The notes under the pieces are model-generated. The model was not told where the DNA came from. It was given only the letters and a program-made list of their open reading frames with translations, and did no database searches. From Mycobacterium asiaticum DSM 44297 (GTDB taxonomy: Bacteria > Actinomycetota > Actinomycetes > Mycobacteriales > Mycobacteriaceae): DNA of 59,912 nt. Where the stretch lies: NCBI RefSeq assembly GCF_000613245.1, contig NZ_HG964938.1, positions 527,682 to 587,593 on the forward strand, written 5' to 3'. The position numbers were made by a program, and so were the translations under genes. The number at the start of each line of letters is the position of its first letter. Positions within the stretch are counted from its first letter, which is position 1. Shown here one piece after another: positions 43,545 through 51,790 of this stretch.

Positions 43545-45328
43545 CGAGCAGCACCACGACGTCGGCCGCACGCAAGCGGTTCGATCAGGCGATGGCGCTG
43601 CTGGACAGCGATATCGAGGCCGCCGGCGCCCGATTCCGAGAAGCCACCGAACTGGATCCGTCGATGGCAGACGCCTGGCTGGGGCGTATCGCCGCGGGCG
43701 ACGAGGCGCTGACCACGGTCCAACAGCTATACAAGTACGGTGCGCGGTTGCACCGGGAAACGAATCGTCTGGGTGTGCATTTGTCGGCGCCCATCAAAGC
43801 TGGCCCCTACCTGTCTATTTCGGTGACCGAGTCGTCGCACGCCGGTTTGGCGCTCGCCAGCGCACTGGTCGATGCCGGACAGTATCAGCGTGCCGAAGCG
43901 CTGCTGGCCGATCCGGCTTTGCTGGACACCTGGGAAAACCACCACTGGAGGCAGTATGTCGAAGCCCACTTGATGTTCGTCACGCAACGGTGGCCAGACG
44001 TGATCACGGTGGCGGCGGCAATCCTCCCGCCACAGGCCATCATCATGCCGGCCGTAACGGCGGCGACATGCTCCCTGGCTGCACATGCTGCGGCGCATCT
44101 CGGTCAGGCACGGGTCGCATTGGACTGGACCGACCGGGTAGCTCTGCAGCGGTGTGACGAATTCCCGTTGGTTGCCGCCGATCTCGCCTACATCAAGGGA
44201 ATGGCGTATCGGCAACTGGGCGACGAACATCAAGCCCAGGTGTGGTTATCCAAGGCAACGATCAACGGCGCGCTGGTGGAGTCAGCCAAACAGGCGCTCA
44301 GCGACCCGAACCTGCAGTTGGTGGTCACCGACGAGGATGTCATCGCATCCCGCACGGACAAGTGGGATGTCAGCACCCAGCGATCCGCTCAGCAGCGCAC
44401 CGAGGCCGAACACGAAGAGCGGCGCGAACAACTTCTGCAGGAAGGACGTGCGCTGCTGGACAACCAAGTTGGGCTCGCGGAGGTGAAGCGGGCGGTGGCC
44501 GAGCTCGAAGACCAGATCGAGGTCCGGGCGCTGCGCCTTGCTGCGGGATTGCCAGTAGCCAACCAAACCAACCATATGCTGCTGGTCGGCCCGCCAGGCA
44601 CCGGCAAGACGACCACGGCCGAAGCACTGGGCAAGATCTATGCCGGGCTGGGCATCGTGCGCCATCCGGAAATCGTCGAAGTCAAAAGGGCCGACTTCTG
44701 CGGTGAGCACATCGGCGCGTCAGGGCCGAAAACCAATGAGCTGATTGCCCGTTCGTTGGGGCGCATCCTGTTCATGGACGAGTTCTATTCACTGGTGGAA
44801 CGCCATCAGGACGGCCGGCCGGACATGATCGGCATGGAGGCGGTCAACCAGTTGCTGGTGGCACTCGAGGTGCACCGCTTCGACTTCTGCTTCATTGGCG
44901 CCGGCTACGAGCGCGAGATCGACGAATTCCTTACGGTGAATCCAGGTTTGGCGGGGCGGTTCAATCGCAAATTGCGTTTCGAGTCCTATAACCCGGACGA
45001 GTTGGTGCAGATCGCGGTCCGCTACGGTGAGCCGCGTGCGACCGTCATCGAGCCGGCGGCCGCGGCCGCGATGAGGTCAGCCTGCGCGGCGTTGCGTGCC
45101 TACCGCGCACCCGACGGTACGCACGGTGTCGACGTCATGCACAACGGGCGGTTCGCCCGGAACGTGGTCGAACGCGCTGAACGGCTGCGAGATTCGCGCG
45201 TGGCCGCCCAACACCGGAGCGTCAAGGGTTCGGTGACCGTCGAGGACCTACAGACCTTGCGTACCGACGACGTGGTCACCGCGGTGCGCGATGCGTGCGC
45301 CGAAAAGCACGTGCCGATCGCGTTGTGA
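43541..45328 (+). CDS. eccA2: ESX-2 AAA+ ATPase EccA2
   Basis: EccA is a cytosolic CbxX/CfqX-type AAA+ ATPase thought to act on chaperone-substrate complexes. The 595-residue protein has a TPR-like N-terminal half (about residues 1-270) and a C-terminal AAA+ domain with Walker A GPPGTGKTTTAEAL (about 350-363), Walker B RILFMDEFYSL, and an arginine-finger region near NPGLAGRFNRKLRF. The ATG overlaps the eccE2 stop. It ends the ESX-2 run and lies tail-to-tail with the thiolase gene. Confidence 0.94.
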   Translation: MTSSTTTSAARKRFDQAMALLDSDIEAAGARFREATELDPSMADAWLGRIAAGDEALTTVQQLYKYGARLHRETNRLGVHLSAPIKAGPYLSISVTESSHAGLALASALVDAGQYQRAEALLADPALLDTWENHHWRQYVEAHLMFVTQRWPDVITVAAAILPPQAIIMPAVTAATCSLAAHAAAHLGQARVALDWTDRVALQRCDEFPLVAADLAYIKGMAYRQLGDEHQAQVWLSKATINGALVESAKQALSDPNLQLVVTDEDVIASRTDKWDVSTQRSAQQRTEAEHEERREQLLQEGRALLDNQVGLAEVKRAVAELEDQIEVRALRLAAGLPVANQTNHMLLVGPPGTGKTTTAEALGKIYAGLGIVRHPEIVEVKRADFCGEHIGASGPKTNELIARSLGRILFMDEFYSLVERHQDGRPDMIGMEAVNQLLVALEVHRFDFCFIGAGYEREIDEFLTVNPGLAGRFNRKLRFESYNPDELVQIAVRYGEPRATVIEPAAAAAMRSACAALRAYRAPDGTHGVDVMHNGRFARNVVERAERLRDSRVAAQHRSVKGSVTVEDLQTLRTDDVVTAVRDACAEKHVPIAL

Positions 45329-45334
45329 CCGCGT

Positions 45335-46510
45335 CTACACCTCGATGACGACCGCCCCGCCCTGACCACCGCCAGCGCACATCGCCGCCACCCCGATCCC
45401 GCCGCCGCGCCGGGCCAGTTCGTAGGTGAGTGTGGTGACCATTCGCGCGCCGGATGCCGCGATCGGGTGGCCGAGACTGCAGCCGCTGCCCGAGAAGTTG
45501 ACCTTCTCCTCATCGATGCCGTACTCGCGGCAGGCCGCGATCGGCACCGAGGCGAACGCCTCGTTGATCTCCCACAGCGCCACGTCGTCGACCGAGAGCC
45601 CCGCCCGCTGCAGCACCTTGCCGATCACCTTGACCGCACCCAGCCCGCAATCGCGGGGCGCAACCCCCGCCGCGGCCCAAGCGCGCACCTTGCCCATCAC
45701 GTTCAGGTTGTTAGCGGCGGCGTAGTCGGCGTCGACCAGCGCGACAGCGGCGGCGGCGTCGTTGGTGCCGCTGCTGTTCCCGGCGGTGATCGAGAAGCCC
45801 TCGATCTCGGGGTGCAACACCTTCAACCCGGCCAGCTTCTCCACCGTGGTGTCGCGCCGCGGGTGCTCGTCGACCGAGAAGTCGACAACCGACCCGTCGT
45901 GCACCGTGATCTTCAGCGGCAGGATCTCGTCGGCAAACTTGCCCGCGTCCTGGGCAGCGACCGCACGCTGATGCGAGCGGGCCGCCCAGGCGTCCATCTC
46001 TTCGCGGGTGATGCCGACCGACTGGGCGGTGTTCCACCCGACGGTGATTGACATGTCCTTGGCCGGTGCGTCCGGCGTCTCGACGTGGGTGGGCGGCATC
46101 CACCGCTCCTCGAACTTCAGCTCGGGCCCGGGGATGCGCCAGTTGGTCAGCGGCGTCATCGACAGCGACTGCACGCCCCCGGCGATCAGTACCCGCTCCA
46201 TGCCGGAGCCGATCTGCGCGGCGGCATTGCCGATCGCGGTCAGGCTGCCCGCGCAGTGCCGGTTGACCGACTGGCCCGGCACGTGCTCCAACCCGGTCGC
46301 ACTGGCTGCGTAACGGGCCAAATCGCCGCCGCCGTAATGGGATTCAGCGAAGATAATGTCGTCGATCTCGGCCGGATCCACTCCCGAGCGGCGCACCACC
46401 TCGGGCAGCACCGCGGTGATCAGCGTCTCGGGCGGGGTGTTGACGAGCGTGCCCTTGAATGAGCGGCCGATCGCAGTCCGGACAGCGCCGACGATCACGG
46501 GTGTGGCCAT
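45335..46510 (-). CDS. Thiolase family protein (acetyl-CoA acyltransferase-like)
   Basis: Thiolases cleave 3-ketoacyl-CoA or condense two acyl-CoAs. The 391-residue protein has the nucleophile Cys86 in SVNRHCAGSLTAIGNA, the NEAFAS motif, the His motif GCSLGHPIAASGARM and the C-terminal Cys in CAGGGQGG, so the active site is complete. I chose the ATG giving MATPVIVGAVRTAIG; upstream residues are not conserved. The substrate cannot be told: no hydratase or dehydrogenase is adjacent. In H37Rv no gene stands between eccA2 and mycP1, so this is accessory here. Confidence 0.92.
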   Translation of the reverse strand: MATPVIVGAVRTAIGRSFKGTLVNTPPETLITAVLPEVVRRSGVDPAEIDDIIFAESHYGGGDLARYAASATGLEHVPGQSVNRHCAGSLTAIGNAAAQIGSGMERVLIAGGVQSLSMTPLTNWRIPGPELKFEERWMPPTHVETPDAPAKDMSITVGWNTAQSVGITREEMDAWAARSHQRAVAAQDAGKFADEILPLKITVHDGSVVDFSVDEHPRRDTTVEKLAGLKVLHPEIEGFSITAGNSSGTNDAAAAVALVDADYAAANNLNVMGKVRAWAAAGVAPRDCGLGAVKVIGKVLQRAGLSVDDVALWEINEAFASVPIAACREYGIDEEKVNFSGSGCSLGHPIAASGARMVTTLTYELARRGGGIGVAAMCAGGGQGGAVVIEV

Positions 46511-46731
46511 AGCAGAACCTCGAACTTCCTGTCGGGGGATCGACCGATATCGTACCAAGTACCGTATTTACAATAGTAGCTAGCTATGTAACGCCCGGGA
46601 GAGCGTGCTAGTGGAGTGCGCTGGCGGGGGCTCGTCTTTGATGCCGTTCAGCATATGTAGGTGCCCCACACATCTGACCAAACCGAATTCGGGCAGCAGG
46701 ACTTGTCAGTGGGTCCTGCGAGGATGGGGTT

Positions 46732-47988
46732 ATGTCTTCGATCGCGTCGGCGCCGGTGGGGGTGCGGCCTATGGATCGGTTGGAGGTGTTGTTCGAGGAG
46801 TTGGCGGAGTTGGCCGGGCAGCGTAATGCCATTGATGGGCGGCTGGTGGAGATCGCCGCCGAGCTTGAGCGTGACGAGTTGTGGGGCATGACCGGGGCGC
46901 GGTCGTTGGAGATGGTGATGGGCTGGAAGATGGCCCTGTCGTCGTCGAACGCGAAAACGGTCGCGGCGATCGCGCGGCGGGTCGAGGAGTTCCCGCGGTG
47001 TGTGGCCGGGTTGCGGGAGGGCCGGCTGTCGCTGGATCAGGTCGGGGTGATCGCCGCCCGCGCCGGTGAAGGTTCGGATGCGCATTACGCGCAGCTGGCG
47101 GCGGTGGCCACGGTCAACCAGCTGCGTACCGCGGTCAAACTCGAACCCCGACCCACCCCCAAACCCGGCCCCGAACCCCCCGAGCGGCCGATCATCACCA
47201 AGACTTCCGATGAGGCGGGCAGCTGCTATCGGATCAAGCTCGACCCGCATGATGCGGCGACGTTCGACGCCGCGCTGGCCTCGCACCGCGACGGGTTGAT
47301 CGCGCAGTGGAAACGCGACCACCCCGACGGCAACACCGCGGGTGACGACGAGGCGCGGGCGCCGTTGCCGGGCAACGGGGAAGCATTCCTGGCGCTGCTC
47401 GAGGCCGGCTGGGACGCCGATGTGGCCCGCCGCCCGCACGGCCAGCACACCACCGTGGTCGTGCACCTGGATGTGGACAAGCCCGCCGCCGCCTTGCACC
47501 TGGGCCCGCTGCTCACCGAGGCCGAACGCCAGTACCTCAGCTGTGATGCCACCTACGAGGTGTGGTTCGAACGCGACGGTGTCCCCATCGGCTCCGGGCG
47601 CACCACCCGCGAGATCAACCGCCGCCTGCGCCGCGCCCTCGAGCACCGCCACCCCAGCTGTGCGGTGCCCGGCTGCGGGGCCACCCGCGGCCTGCACGCC
47701 CACCACCTCCGACACTGGGAACACGGCGGCCCCACCGAACTACACAACCTGATCCTGGTCTGCCCCTATCACCACCGCGCCCACCACCGCGGCCTGATCA
47801 CCATCACCGGACCCGCCGACCAACTCCTCGTCACCGACAGCGACGGCCAACCCCTGACCTCGGCATCACTGGCACGCCCACCCACCCAACCCCCACCGGA
47901 CGTCCCACCCTGCCCCGGCCCCCTCGGCGAACGCGCCGACTGGTGGTGGTACGACCCCTACGAACCCAAACCACCGACCAACAACTAA
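46732..47988 (+). CDS. DUF222 / HNH endonuclease-domain protein (13E12 repeat family)
   Basis: This 418-residue protein has the DUF222 layout common in mycobacterial 13E12-type repeat families. The N-terminal helical part contains PMDRLEVLFEELAELAGQRN and SLEMVMGWKMALSSSNAK; the C-terminal HNH motif reads CAVPGCGATRGLHAHHLRHW followed by EHGGPTELHNLILVCPYHHRAHH, with paired cysteines and histidines for metal binding. Nuclease activity is inferred from the motif only. The last third of the gene is very rich in C on the coding strand. I found no terminal inverted repeats or target-site duplications that would define a mobile element. Confidence 0.88.
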   Translation: MSSIASAPVGVRPMDRLEVLFEELAELAGQRNAIDGRLVEIAAELERDELWGMTGARSLEMVMGWKMALSSSNAKTVAAIARRVEEFPRCVAGLREGRLSLDQVGVIAARAGEGSDAHYAQLAAVATVNQLRTAVKLEPRPTPKPGPEPPERPIITKTSDEAGSCYRIKLDPHDAATFDAALASHRDGLIAQWKRDHPDGNTAGDDEARAPLPGNGEAFLALLEAGWDADVARRPHGQHTTVVVHLDVDKPAAALHLGPLLTEAERQYLSCDATYEVWFERDGVPIGSGRTTREINRRLRRALEHRHPSCAVPGCGATRGLHAHHLRHWEHGGPTELHNLILVCPYHHRAHHRGLITITGPADQLLVTDSDGQPLTSASLARPPTQPPPDVPPCPGPLGERADWWWYDPYEPKPPTNN

Positions 47989-48103
47989 CCCGGTGATCGG
48001 GCCGGCGCCGCTCCCTTCGGCCGCCCCTGCTCGGGTTTGCGACTGCGCGAAAAGCGCGATGCTTGCGGATCTTTGATTGGGCGTCGGGAGGCCTGGTGTC
48101 GAC

Positions 48104-48625
48104 TCAACGCTGGCCCGGTGGCGGGTATTGCGGTGGACTGCCGGGCGGCGGGTATTGCGGCGGTGGGTATTGCGGTGGACTGCCGGGCGGCGGGTATTGC
48201 GGTGGCTGGCGGGGTGGCATGCCGGGCGGGTATTGCGGTGGTCCGCTCGGCGGCGGGTACTGCCCAGGCATACCGGGCGGCGGATAGTGCGATGGATTCC
48301 CCGGCTGGGCGTAGTACTGAGCACCGCCCGGAGGTTGTTGTTGCGACACTCCGGGACGGCGCCGGTAGTTTCGGATCCCGCGTAGAACGCCACCGATCAT
48401 CACCGCGGCGCCGGCCCCGATCGCGACCCGGCCCATGTCGTGGTCGGCACGAAGCTGCTCGTCGTAGCTATTTCTACTGCCCTTGGCTTGCCGGCAAGTG
48501 TCGGCCCGGTGCATTGTCTTCCCGTCGCATTCCGGGACTTTCTCGCTGGCGTTGATGAAGCCAAAGCCGGTTAGGGCCAAGCCGATGAGGATAACGATCA
48601 GTGGTCCGATCAACCTGTTAAGCAT
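48104..48625 (-). CDS. Small membrane protein with YPPP-repeat tail
   Basis: I do not recognise a family. The 173-residue product begins MLNRLIGPLIVILIGLALTG, an N-terminal membrane helix (about residues 4-24), then a short segment with two cysteines (PECDGKTMHRADTC, likely outside), a second helix (about 68-85, RVAIGAGAAVMIGGVL), the basic GIRNYRRRPG and a tail of about 80 residues built from repeats of QYPPPG/SPPQYPPP. The ATG is preceded by GGAGAGAGG. Tails of this type often mediate protein-protein contacts. It lies just upstream of and divergent from mycP1, so a link to ESX-1 is possible but unproven. Confidence 0.75.
   Translation of the reverse strand: MLNRLIGPLIVILIGLALTGFGFINASEKVPECDGKTMHRADTCRQAKGSRNSYDEQLRADHDMGRVAIGAGAAVMIGGVLRGIRNYRRRPGVSQQQPPGGAQYYAQPGNPSHYPPPGMPGQYPPPSGPPQYPPGMPPRQPPQYPPPGSPPQYPPPQYPPPGSPPQYPPPGQR
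48123..48202. repeat. 38-bp perfect tandem repeat, 42-bp period
   Basis: Bases 48123-48160 and 48165-48202 are identical over 38 bases, a 42-base (14-codon) period, with further degenerate copies to about 48290. On the minus strand they encode the YPPP-repeat tail, so the repeat length is a multiple of three and copy-number change would keep the frame. Confidence 0.85.
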
Positions 48626-48984
48626 GGGCCTCTCTCCGGCGATCCGTCGAGCCCCCGTGACTGTTGCTGAGTAGCTGATTCTCCGCGCGAAGTTCCGGGA
48701 TGTCCATCTTTGCCGAGCCACCCCGACCATCCGCCGGTGGGCGGCCGCACGGCAAGAGCGTCTAGAGCTGCACCACAACGACTTTCACGCACCGCGTGCC
48801 TATATCGCGGGAACGTCGCCGGCACCGAACTCAAGTAGCCCACCGATGCGAGTTGCTTGCCGACCGTCGTTGACCCGCCGACCCGAACCACCCCATCCGA
48901 ATGGCGCCGTTTACGCACCCGTTACGTCTAAACTGCTCCCAGATCGACACGCCGCACTAATTCAATGAACGGAGTGATTCCGGG
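48626..48984. other. Divergent intergenic region upstream of mycP1
   Basis: About 359 bases separate the YPPP-repeat gene and mycP1. I see no credible gene. It must hold the promoter for this ESX-1 segment; a TAAACT at 48929-48934 is a possible -10 box for mycP1 but has no good -35 partner. Confidence 0.6.
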
Positions 48985-50325
48985 GTGCACCGGATCTTGG
49001 TGATGACGGTGGCGCTAGCAGTGCTGACCGCGCCGCCGGCACTCGCAATCACTCCGCCACCGATCGATCCGGGCGCCTTGCCGCCGGACGTGACCGGACC
49101 CGATCAACCCACCGAACAGCGAGTGCAGTGTTCGGGCCCGACGGTCCTGCCGGATTCCAGCTTCCACGACCCGCCATGGAGCAACGCCTACATCGGCGTC
49201 ACCGAGGCGCACAAATTCGCCACCGGCGCCGGAGTGACAGTCGCTGTCATCGATACCGGTGTGGACGCCTCACCTCGCGTCCCCGCCGAGCCCGGCGGCG
49301 ATTTTGTCGACCAGGCCGGCAACGGGCTGTCCGACTGCGATGCCCACGGCACTCTCACCGCCGCCATCATCGGCGGCCGGCCCGCACCCACCGACGGGTA
49401 CGTCGGCGTCGCCCCCGACGCCCGCCTGCTGTCCATCCGCCAGACATCCGAGGCGTTCGAACCCGTCGGCTCCCAACCCAACCCGAACGACCCCAACGCC
49501 ACCCCGGCCGCCGGATCGATCCGCAGCCTGGCGCGGGCCGTGGTGCACGCCGCCAACCTGGGCGCCGGCGTCATCAACATCAGCGAGGCGGCCTGCTACA
49601 AGGTCAGCCGGCCGATCGACGAGGCGGGCCTGGGGGCGGCCATCGACTACGCCGTCAACGTCAAGAACGCGGTGGTGGTCGTCGCGGCCGGAAACACCGG
49701 CGGTGACTGCGCGCAGAATCCGCTGCCCGACGCGGCCGCGCCGTCGGACCCCCGGGGCTGGAACAAGGTGCAGACCATCGTCACCCCGGCTTGGTACGGG
49801 GACCTGGTGATCACCGTCGGCGGGATCGGCCAAACTGGTGTGCCCAGTTCGTTCTCCATGCACGGTCCATGGGTGAACGTCGCGGCGCCGGCCGAGAACA
49901 TCGAGAGCCTCGGTGATCGTGGCGAGCCGGTGAACGCTCTGCAAGGCAAGGAAGGCCCGGTCCCGATCGCGGGTACCTCGTTCGCCGCGGCCTACGTGTC
50001 CGGCCTGGCGGCCCTGATTCGACAACGGTTTCCCGACCTCACCGCGGCACAGGTGATGAACCGCATCCAGTCCACCGCACGCCACCCCGGCGGGGGCACC
50101 GACAACCTCGTCGGCGAGGGCGTGATCAACGCCGTCGCAGCCCTCACCTGGGATATCCCGCCGGGCCGGACGACGATTCCGTACAACGTACGGCGGATGC
50201 CGCCGCCGGTCATGGCGCCGGCCCCCGACCGCGGGCCAATCACGGCCGTCGCATTGTCCATCGGGGGACTCTTGATCGCCATTGGACTGGGCGCGTTGAC
50301 CGCGCGGGCATTGAGGCGCCGATGA
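48985..50325 (+). CDS. mycP1: ESX-1 mycosin protease MycP1
   Basis: MycP1 is the membrane-anchored subtilisin-like protease of ESX-1; it cleaves EspB and is needed for secretion. At 446 residues it has the same length as H37Rv MycP1 (Rv3883c). A signal peptide (about residues 1-22) is followed by the N-terminal extension, catalytic Asp in VIDTGVDASP, His in DCDAHGTLTA, Ser in AGTSFAAAYVSGLAAL, and a C-terminal transmembrane helix (ITAVALSIGGLLIAIGLGALTARAL). The GTG start has GGAG about ten bases upstream. It lacks the Pro-rich insertion of MycP2. The stop overlaps the eccE1 ATG. Confidence 0.97.
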   Translation: MHRILVMTVALAVLTAPPALAITPPPIDPGALPPDVTGPDQPTEQRVQCSGPTVLPDSSFHDPPWSNAYIGVTEAHKFATGAGVTVAVIDTGVDASPRVPAEPGGDFVDQAGNGLSDCDAHGTLTAAIIGGRPAPTDGYVGVAPDARLLSIRQTSEAFEPVGSQPNPNDPNATPAAGSIRSLARAVVHAANLGAGVINISEAACYKVSRPIDEAGLGAAIDYAVNVKNAVVVVAAGNTGGDCAQNPLPDAAAPSDPRGWNKVQTIVTPAWYGDLVITVGGIGQTGVPSSFSMHGPWVNVAAPAENIESLGDRGEPVNALQGKEGPVPIAGTSFAAAYVSGLAALIRQRFPDLTAAQVMNRIQSTARHPGGGTDNLVGEGVINAVAALTWDIPPGRTTIPYNVRRMPPPVMAPAPDRGPITAVALSIGGLLIAIGLGALTARALRRR

Positions 50326-51710
50326 GCAGCCCGATTCGGTTGAAGTTCAGCACCGGGCACACCCTGATCTGGGCGGTACTGGCCCCGGCGGCCATCCTGT
50401 GGTTCCTGCCCACCCGTTACTGGTGGGCCGGCATCGCGGTGGTGGCGGTGGGCGCCATAGTCGCGTTCGTCACCTTCTTCGGTCGCCGGATAACCGGTTG
50501 GGTGGCAACGGTATTCGCCTGGCTGCGACGGCACCGCAGGCCACCGGACGTGCCGTCCGAACCCGAAGTCGGCGCTACGGTCAAACCGGGCGACCACGTC
50601 GCGGTGCGGTGGCGGCGCAACCACCTGATCGCGGTCATCGAACTCAAGCCGCGGCCGTTCACCCCCACCGTGATCGTCGACGGGCAGGCGCACACCGACG
50701 ACGTAGTGGACACCCGCCTGCTCGAGCAACTGCTGTCGGTGCACTGCCCCGATCTGGAAGCCGACATCGTGTCCGCCGGCTTCCGCGTGGGCAAGACCGC
50801 CGCCCCCGAAGTGGTGAACCTCTACCAACAGGTGATCGGCGGTGACCCGGCCCCCGCCAGCCGCAGGACCTGGATCATGCTGCGGGCCGACCCCGAACAA
50901 ACCCGTAAGTCGGCGCAGCGCCGCGACGAAGGTGTGGCGGGCCTGGCCCGCTACCTGGTTGCCTCGGCGACGCGAATCGCCGACAACCTGGCCGCCCACG
51001 GCGTCGACGCCGTGTGCGGGCGCAGCTTCGATGACTACGACCACGCCACCGACATCGGCTTCGTCCGGGAAAGGTGGTCGATGATCAAAGGCCGCGACTC
51101 TTATACCGCGGCCTACACCGCGCCGGGCGGTCCCGACCTGTGGTGGTCGGCGCGCGCCGACCACACCATCACCCGGGTGCGGATCGCCCCGGGTCAGCCA
51201 CCACAAACGACCGTGCTACTCACCACCGCGGGCAAGCCCAAGACGCCGCGCGGCTTCTCCCGGCTGTATGGCGGGCAGCGGCCCGCGCTGACCGGACAGA
51301 ACCTCGTCGCCAACCGGCACTGCCAGATTCCCATCGGCTCGGCCGGCGTGCTCGTGGGCGAGACCGTCAACCGGTGTCCGGTGTACATGCCGTTCGACGA
51401 CATCGACGTGAGCCTCAATCTGGGCGATGCCCAGACGTTCGCCCAGTTTGTGGTGCGGGCGGCGGCCGCGGGGGCAGTCGTAACGGTGGGCCCGCATTTC
51501 GAAGAATTCGCCCGCTTGATCGGCGCGCAAGTGGGCTCGGTGGCCAAGGTGGCGTGGCCGAATGCGACGACCTATCTTGGCCCGCATCCCGGTGTCGACA
51601 AAGTGATCCTGCGCCACAATCTCATTGGCACGCCGCGGCACCGCGAGTTGCCGATCCGCCGTATTTCCCCGCCCGAGGAAAGCCGGTTCCAGCTGGTGCT
51701 ACCCAAGTAA
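50322..51710 (+). CDS. eccE1: ESX-1 membrane protein EccE1
   Basis: EccE1 is a structural part of the ESX-1 membrane complex. The 462-residue length equals H37Rv Rv3882c. Two N-terminal membrane helices (about residues 12-30 and 35-52) precede a soluble domain with WRRNHLIAVIELKPRPFTPTV and DYDHATDIGFVRERWSMIKG, and a C-terminal part with GPHFEEFARLIGAQ. It overlaps mycP1 by four bases and is separated from espB by 80 bases with a separate strong ribosome-binding site. Confidence 0.95.
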   Translation: MSSPIRLKFSTGHTLIWAVLAPAAILWFLPTRYWWAGIAVVAVGAIVAFVTFFGRRITGWVATVFAWLRRHRRPPDVPSEPEVGATVKPGDHVAVRWRRNHLIAVIELKPRPFTPTVIVDGQAHTDDVVDTRLLEQLLSVHCPDLEADIVSAGFRVGKTAAPEVVNLYQQVIGGDPAPASRRTWIMLRADPEQTRKSAQRRDEGVAGLARYLVASATRIADNLAAHGVDAVCGRSFDDYDHATDIGFVRERWSMIKGRDSYTAAYTAPGGPDLWWSARADHTITRVRIAPGQPPQTTVLLTTAGKPKTPRGFSRLYGGQRPALTGQNLVANRHCQIPIGSAGVLVGETVNRCPVYMPFDDIDVSLNLGDAQTFAQFVVRAAAAGAVVTVGPHFEEFARLIGAQVGSVAKVAWPNATTYLGPHPGVDKVILRHNLIGTPRHRELPIRRISPPEESRFQLVLPK

Positions 51711-51790
51711 GCGTTCTTCCAGAATTTTGGTGCAGGAAGCCCCTCCTCCAGCGACGATAATGGTTAGAGCATTAAGGAGGATGTTCCGAT

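Noticed and set aside
46511..46731. Insertion sequence ends around the DUF222/HNH gene; TAGCTAGCTA palindrome as an IS end or operator
   Set aside because: No matching inverted repeat or target duplication was seen on the other side, and one 10-base palindrome is weak evidence.
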